Positions 57,666 through 64,000 of a stretch of DNA of 64,000 bases are shown here, one piece after another. The notes under the pieces were generated by a model, which was not told the origin of the DNA, did no database searches, and saw nothing but the letters and a program-made list of their open reading frames with translations. Source of the DNA: Grifola frondosa (taxonomy: Eukaryota; Basidiomycota; Agaricomycetes; Polyporales; Grifolaceae); assembly GCA_001683735.1 (NCBI GenBank), contig LUGG01000017.1, positions 186,001 to 250,000 of the forward strand. Reading direction: 5' to 3'. The translations under genes and the position numbers were made by a program. Each line of letters opens with the position of its first letter. The stretch's first letter is position 1.

Positions 57666-59506
57666 ATGTCCACCTCACAGGGCAGCGGCGTCGAAAACGC
57701 TAGAGTTCCGCCTTCTCCACAGGGTGCTCCAATGTCGAAGCGACCACGGATGAGCGTCAAGCCAACGGTTCGACCACCACAGTTTATCTCGCCTTTCGTG
57801 ACTTCTTCTGGGGCTAGAAATCAGCCTGCGGCAGTGCCAGTTGGACAAGCAAGAGTTTCCGCACCATCAATGCACTCTGGGACTCCTGCGAGGGGTGTTG
57901 CAAACAGCGTGCATCGTCCGACGGTTCCAGGTACGGCTGCAAGTGATCATGTTATTTGTCGAATGAAATTTTCACGCGAGAAATGGTAGGATTAGCCAAG
58001 AACACATCCGATTATATTACAGCACTACATACCGCTGTAGACACCCTGAAGGCGAAGGCCAAGACCCACGACGAAGAAATTGACCAGCTGTCGAAGGAAT
58101 CGGAAAAGCTGATTGTTAACACCGAAGAATTAGCTGAACAGAATAACGACATACTGGCGATACTGAGGGATATTTGGGTGCAACTTGAAGGTGTCCAGTC
58201 TCAAAACGAGACCCTTCAGATTCGTGTGGACAACCTCGAGATTGCGTTGAAAAATGTGCTGATGGTGACCCATCGTAATGATGACGATGTCGGCAATACT
58301 ACTCCCGAAGGTGGCACGAAAGAAGATGGTGATAGCGGTGGGTTGGGCAGACGAAAGGCGTCGTTGAATGTGAGCTGTGTCCCGTTGCATCAGGATTGAG
58401 CACTCACCGCCATATGCACATTCTGAAGGCACTTGTACGCATCTCCCTCCATCAGCTCATGGGCACTACGAAGAACGGAAATCCACCAGAACCGCTCAAG
58501 AATGGCAGGTTCTGGACAGAGGAGGATGTTAACTCACCGGATCGACTCCTGCGTCCAAATTGGGATAGCTGGGCCGACAATCGTTCTGTGTGGCTCCGTG
58601 AGGTGACGCAGCTGATCCGCGACAGAGGTCCACACTGGAGTAATGAGATGACCGCTGAGGAGCTCAGAGATGTTCCGATGCAGACGCTGCACGAGGCAAT
58701 CAAGGCATTTTTCGAGACAACAGCCAAACGCTACAAGATCAACATGCATAAGACGGAAAGTGAGCGCCATGAGAAATCGCGGGTAAACAGACGAAAAGCG
58801 CGGAAAAGGACGGTGCGTACCGCAGCGGACAGCCTGAATATACAAGCTAACAACCCTAGCGCACGGTCATCCAGAAAGCAGCAGAGCGTACTGCTCATCG
58901 TGAGAGCATTGCGGAGTTGCGAGACAAGAAGTATGACTTCTTGTTCACATGGGCGTATCAGTCCACGGATGAGTCCGATCTCGAGGGAGCCATTGATCCA
59001 GGGACAGATAATGAGGTGCAGAACGAGGTACCCATGGTAGTTGGCGGGCGCAGGCCCTGGATATCGCGTGCTCCGGCATATCGCGCTGATGGGGTAGGTC
59101 GCCGGGCATGGTGTCTCGAATCTTTGATTTACTGACCAAGTTCCCATCGCAGATAAACAATTTGCTTGATCGCCTTGATGTTACAATCACAGCCATGCGC
59201 GAGGTGAATCCTGTTCACGGAAATCACTATCATTCACGTCGGCGGGGTACTTCACGTACCTCTGAAGAATCAAAGCTCCCGACGGTGCGCACCACTAAAG
59301 AAAAGGACGGTCAGACAAAACCTGCGGTCAAAATCTCACGCACCATGATTGATCCAACATGGCTTCAAGCGCTTGCTGCCAAGTATGACAAGCCGTCATT
59401 CATAGCTCCGGAGGAGAGTGACACGAGTGCGGAGGTTCCTTATGAAGAGGATAGAGAGCAGGGTCAACGAGATCCTAACATTGATCCATTACTGTATGAC
59501 TTGTAG
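57666..59506 (+). CDS. CACTA-element companion protein (TnpA-like role inferred)
   Basis: ATG 57,666 opens MSTSQGSGVENARVPPSPQG, a low-complexity lead. After an intron near 57,930-57,985 comes a coiled coil (VDTLKAKAKTHDEEIDQL and NETLQIRVDNLEIALKN), then, past another intron, a conserved-looking block FWTEEDVNSPDRLLRPNWDS to FFETTAKRYK (58,510-58,735) and a basic run RVNRRKARKRT. After that KYDFLFTWAYQS, INNLLDRLDVTITAMREVNP and a C-terminus TWLQALAAKYDKPSF to DPNIDPLLYDL at 59,504-59,506. It converges on the Tnp2 gene 66 bases away. In fungal and plant CACTA elements a second gene encoding a DNA-binding, coiled-coil protein is usual; this is the basis for the role. No stop interrupts the blocks. 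Confidence 0.7.
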
Positions 59507-59572
59507 AAATGGCAGCGGAGAATCTTGGGACTCACCGAAAATGACATGTATCCAAAATCTTGTGAGATAGCC

Positions 59573-62500
59573 CTAATAATCATTCTCAAGGCCATCAGGC
59601 TCTTGGGTGCTCTGTAGAATGAATGAGTTAGTGGTTCTGGTTATTAAATTACAACGAACTCACATGACAGAGGGACATTGTGACCCAAAGTCTCATCTCA
59701 CAGTGCATGACACTACCGAGCGCGAAGTGGCCGGAGAATGCATTCACGTCGACGACAATTTGTGCGCCTAAGCGGCCATAGTGCCAAACGCCAAGGCCAA
59801 GGTCCACCGCCCTCCACAAATACAAAATAAGTGTCAGCGGCAATGTGGGGATTTATGACATACCGTATGTTCCATGGCATCTCTGGCACGTCTTCGTCAA
59901 CAACAAACGGTCGCACTATTGCACATGTCATCTCCAATGCTGGGGCATCCGGCATTTTGCGAGAATGGATGATGTGGAAGACATAGTCAATTTGTACGGG
60001 CTATCGGCCGAAAATGTACGCATATCGACAGCCCTCGCCGCGGTGGGTAGTTGAAGCGCCATATCGCAGTCCGCTAACAAGTACGTGAGAGTAGGAAAGG
60101 ACATTTGTTGCGATGAACGGTTCACCGAGTGGGGCCATCGAAGTATCTGGAATAAGGTAGGTTGTTGGCTCCCAGAGCGAACGCAGGTGCGTGAAAACCA
60201 AAGCATATAAACCGAGTGTTCGAAGATTAACCTTCTTCTTGTATCTTGGAAGTTGCACCAGTGCTGATGAAATATTAGCAGCTAGTTCAATGAAGAAAAC
60301 AAGCGACATACCATCACTCTGATCAGCCGCCATAGTAGCTATCATCGTGAGTAATGTTCCCCGCGTCGAGCTTGTTTTTCTATCGCCTTTGAGGTATTTC
60401 TTCAGCGCCGTGATTGCTGCCTCGTCTTCTTCTGTCTTGTTAGGCCCGAGTGCCTCAAGATGTAATATCTGCATGCAAGTGCTGTTAGATACTGTAAAAT
60501 CAAAGACAATGTACTCACTAGATCATGTATTAGCGTCATCTTAGTCCATCCACGCATTAGTGTGGCTTCAAGTTCGCCGCCGCCATGCCCGTTGTGCTTG
60601 AATCGCCCGAGGAGCCCGTTGTTACGTTCGTAAGGGTACGCCCACCAAGAATAAATGGGACCGAGCCGCAGAAGGTACGAAGAGGTGAGATGCATAAGAA
60701 GATGGAAGTAGGGGGTGAGATGACAGTTCATCTGAGCCCACGTTTGACATGCGCGTGCATGACAATCGTGTGCACGAGATGCCTCTTCAACACTAATGGA
60801 TTGCGAAGACCATATACGTATCGCAGCGCACCATTCCATAACGACATTGAAGTGCCGTCGATAGTTTCGATCCATGGCCACCTTCGGAATGTCGTCGAAT
60901 TCCTCTGGGGTCGAGTTGACATTGTAAGCGGCATGGGTACATCGGCGCTCATGTAAAAGGGCCTCAACGCGAGCATGTGCTTCGCCAGCCTTGGTGGATT
61001 GACTAAATTGTGGGGCATCCTCGTCGGGAATTTCGCCATTGACATTCCAGCTGGAATAAAGTGCGACAACGAGTACTGTTGTGAAATTACGCCATTGATC
61101 GGCTTTACCTGCGCCGCCAGTTGCGAGCTATAATTTAGGAATTAGCACGGTATTACACAGCACAACTTAAAGCAAGCCACAAACATTGTTTGGAAGACGA
61201 CCAATTGTAGATGGCCACCAGATGTCTGCAAGAAAGCACTCCAGCTTGTCGAGTGGTTTATTTCCACGACGACGTTTTATGAACATACCGCCGCCAACAA
61301 GAATATCTTGAATGACGTGCTTCGTTTCACCTGTGAATGTATCAGCAGGTCACTTGCTATGATAATGATAGCTCACCGAGATAGGCCGCATGCATGAAAT
61401 CCGTCGGTGAGTCACGCGAAGGGAGCCAATCGGGCAAGATATTAAGAGCAGACCAAATTACTCCTCGTCGCTCCCGAATTTCTTGGTGGTCGTACTCGTT
61501 AGCATGCCGGGAGAGGAATGCATATTTGATGTAGCGCCAGTCCTCGCGAAGGCGAAATTCTATACATATCATGAGCGGCTCAAAAAAATAAAGAATAAAA
61601 GAACATACTTTCTGAGTCGTAGCAGTCAGGATGGATCAGAGAATGGAACGGTTGGTGGCAAAGTGGGCACATAAACCATTTCGAGGTGTGTCCTCTAAGC
61701 CCGGACGTCTTGCGGCTTGCTGGAAGGTCAGAGGCATTGATATATAAATACCCATGAGCAGGCTGTGGCTCTGGTTCATCCGGAATATGGAAGTTGACAC
61801 CTGGAAAATGATATAGTGAGTAGGTAGTGATGTATATCGGAGCACTCACCATAATATAATTGACGCATATCGTTAACGAACGGCTCAAGCACGAAGTTTA
61901 GCTGTTCGAGCGACGGCTCATCCGGTCCTGGAATGACGCAGTTGAGTATTGTTTCCTCTGCGAGAAAGCGCTTCGAGCGCGGGTTGTTGCAAATTGTAAT
62001 GTAGATCGCGCCAACAGAATGATTACCGCGCTTCGTTCCTTGGAACCTGGGAAGATAAAATCAGCTGAACTCGGGCAATGCAGCAAGCTAGAATATCACC
62101 AATCAATGTTGAACATTAATACGAGACCGATCGGGAGCGCAACGAAGCGTTGGTGTAGCTCGTGCACATCAACATCTTCAATTCCCCATTTTCCACCTCG
62201 ACGACGTTGCAATCCGGCCTGGATAGCCCTCCACCCCCAGCCATCAGTCATATCATACATACGGAACTGGGGGTTGGCCCATCCAGGCCAGTCTTCTCTC
62301 TCTGCAGGCGGAGTCTGTCCGGATGCATCGCCTTCTTCCCGCCATTTGGAGAACTCTTCCACCTTGCCAGGGCGCGAAAGGATCCGCTGGAGAGTAGGGA
62401 GAGTAGGCGTCGTTGGCATGATTTTTGTGGGTATCCGTTTTCGTTTTCCATTAGCCATAATTTTCGTCTTGTACAGCGTACCCAGACACCCATCTTGCGA

Positions 62501-63544
62501 GCATGCCGGACCACTGAGTGCATATAGCTCTGACGGGTGGTGCCTGAACCAGCAAATGTTGCAGACGAAATAAAACACCAGGTATTGATCAGCGTCGACG
62601 CCGAGCCGACGTTCGACAGTGCGCAGAGTGCGTGCCATCTTGTCGAGTCCGGGAACGTCAAAGCCGCCGCGTCGAGACAAAGACGAGATTGTTTCATAAG
62701 TGCTGTCAAGAATGTGTCGGACTAGATCATTTGTCGCGCCGTGAACTGTAGCTGCAATAAAGGCACGAATGTATGCAGAGCGAAGAATAGGATCCTCGCT
62801 AAATGCAGCCGGTGAGCCATAGGTAGGAGCATCTCCGATGTCTTCGAGTCCTTCATCCATGCAAAGGCTATCGAAGATATCTTCAGCGCTTGCATACAGA
62901 GGATCCTCTTCGACGTCTAGCTCAAGTGAGATATCCGAGTTTGCCGGACTAGAAGGACGTGATGCTGGCGGCGTATTGTGTACCGTATTCTGAACGTGAG
63001 GATCCGAAAAAGATGGAGAAGGCGAGCGAGAGAGTCGGTAGCTGAGGTTCTCTTGGGTAATATCAAGAGCGAGATTCAGGCCTATAGAAGAGCAGTCCTG
63101 AGAGAAAGATTCCACAGCCATGTTGTTGTTGTCGCCTAGATCAGAGTCAAGTCCTGGCTCATCATCAGAGAAGCCGCCGTTGTCGCGCTCAACTGCTGGT
63201 ACGTCGAGGTAAAGCCTGCCGTCATCAAGATGCTCCTCCCATGTGTCCCTAAGATGGTCTTGATGCGATCCTTCCTCATGTTCGGATTCCAGGACAACTT
63301 GCGGTGGAACGCCGACAGAGGTAGCAGCCACAGCGGGTGGAGCCTGCATATATCCGGTTGCGTGTTCATCCCCGCGCGCAGTGTGATGGCCTGTAGCACT
63401 TGCATGTTTCGGCTCATGTTTGTTCTGCGTTTGCAAGTGGTTCCAGATCGTTCGTTCCGTTTGCAAGCCAGCAGAGGGATTGAACTTGCACGCACGACAA
63501 GGACATATGCGACGAGACGTTGGAAGCTTTGAATCCTTAGGCAT
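59573..63544 (-). CDS. CACTA/EnSpm transposase, Tnp2 family, apparently intact
   Basis: ATG 63,544 opens MPKDSKLPTSRRICPCRACKF, a C-x-C-x2-C N-terminus followed by an acidic low-complexity region. The Tnp2 landmarks are all there in order: FVCNICWFRHHPSELY with CSQDGCLGTLY, TDGWGWRAIQAGLQRRR, DVDVHELHQRFVALPIGLV then FNIDWFQ (split by an intron), YITICNNPRSKRF, SDLPASRKTSGLRGHTS with MCPLCHQPF, DWRYIKYAF, LNILPDWLPSRDSPTDFMH, the GGAGKADQWRN block, CHLTPYFHL, YSWWAYPYERNNGLLGRF, GGELEATLMRGW, VNLRTLGLYALVFTHLRSLW and YGASTTHRGEGCRYAYIFGR. The gene ends STQEPDGLENDY at 59,573. All the junctions I checked join in frame. It would cut and paste the element. Confidence 0.88.
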
Positions 63545-64000
63545 GTCGACGACGCGTTACAAGGGAGGATAGTAAAAAATCGGACGTAGTTTTATTGTGT
63601 TGCCATCAGCGGGGGGTCTGAGCCTCGTTTGACGTATAAGTACACGACGCGTATACTTGATCAAGGTCTAACGCGCGTCGACGCGCATATCACGTGTTCA
63701 GACAAACATTTTCTTTCTGGCGAATTCACGGCAAAAGGTGCTCGTAGGAAATCTCCGGAATATTAACGGTAAATCTGACATATTCCTCCAATATCCTGCT
63801 GGCAAATTTGGCCTTGATGTGCGGTGGTGACCGGAAGATCTTACCGCATTTGGATTAGTTTATATTTTATCCATCGTATTTCGAACAGAATCCCTTCGTA
63901 GGACTAATCGGGATGCAATACAAGCATTCCAGACCAGATTTAAAGCAGCGACGAGCGAAGAATGAAGGCACACCGGCGAGTAAGCGGAGGTACAGAATGC
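63545..64000. promoter_or_regulatory. Upstream region of the CACTA transposase
   Basis: No gene. Contains ACGCGT-type motifs and a 14-base palindrome GCGCGTCGACGCGC at 63,673-63,686 that could be part of a subterminal binding array. No CACTA-type terminal sequence was seen before the window ends. Confidence 0.45.

Noticed and set aside
1..64000. CRISPR arrays, operons or riboswitches
   Set aside because: Spliced eukaryotic genes throughout; no regular spacer-repeat structure was seen.

Overview
This window looks like a chromosome segment of a filamentous basidiomycete, most likely an Agaricomycete (mushroom-forming fungus). The evidence is short GT-AG introns of about 45-65 bases, dense multi-exon genes, the basidiomycete-type desaturases, DUF6534-like membrane proteins, a CxC2-type KDZ transposase and a Tnp2-type CACTA transposase. 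There are no prokaryotic operons and no CRISPR array. I found no rRNA and no convincing functional tRNA.

Region 1 (1 to about 39,990) is an AT-richer, gene-poor and repetitive landscape in which a few families were copied and mostly decayed. These are a seven-TM protein with a YRCYIVWG motif (22-1180), DUF6534-like multi-TM proteins (6.6-8.6, 20.8-21.8, 25.0-26.9, 29.5-31.5 and 34.6-36.6 kb, plus a last-exon relic at 39.85 kb), and monocarboxylate-porter-type MFS transporters (11.1-12.9, 14.1-14.8, 16.0-17.9 and 31.7-32.4 kb). An unrecognised family U also occurs (4.7-5.2 and 32.8-33.7 kb). Two lipid desaturase genes sit in this debris. One is a delta-9 desaturase/cytochrome b5 gene (2,014-3,549) that reads well apart from one missing base. 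The other is a delta-12 desaturase (22,833-24,583) whose ten exons can be joined without any lesion. A 2.6 kb duplication (6.0-8.8 and 29.05-31.7 kb) carries a 727 bp stretch that is almost identical between copies, and 25.0-28.3 and 33.9-36.6 kb look like arms of an inverted duplication. A perfect 59-base palindrome lies at 15,390-15,448.

Region 2 (39,992-57,620) is the main discovery: a GC-richer segment of about 17.6 kb bounded by inverted terminal repeats. The outer 157 bp of the two ends match at 152 positions with no gap. Each end also has a tRNA-like box A/box B module and an array of AGATGCATCC-type subterminal motifs facing inward. Inside are a KDZ transposase of the CxC2 class and at least three other genes: a 726-aa protein with a basic nuclear-type tract, an HMG-box-like lysine-rich protein, and an acidic protein with a GRF-like zinc finger. 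A further small gene, an acidic minisatellite and a broken histidine acid phosphatase relic complete it. I read it as a giant KDZ-type DNA transposon with cargo. Its left end lies just 5' of the terminal exon of a DUF6534-like gene.

Region 3 (57,621-64,000) starts directly at the right inverted repeat and holds an apparently intact CACTA/EnSpm module: a companion gene on + (57,666-59,506) converging on a full Tnp2 transposase gene on - (63,544-59,573). Its own terminal repeats are not visible in the window.

Exon joins were made by eye from frame, GT/AG sites and remembered family consensus, so coordinates of unannotated introns are approximate where stated.
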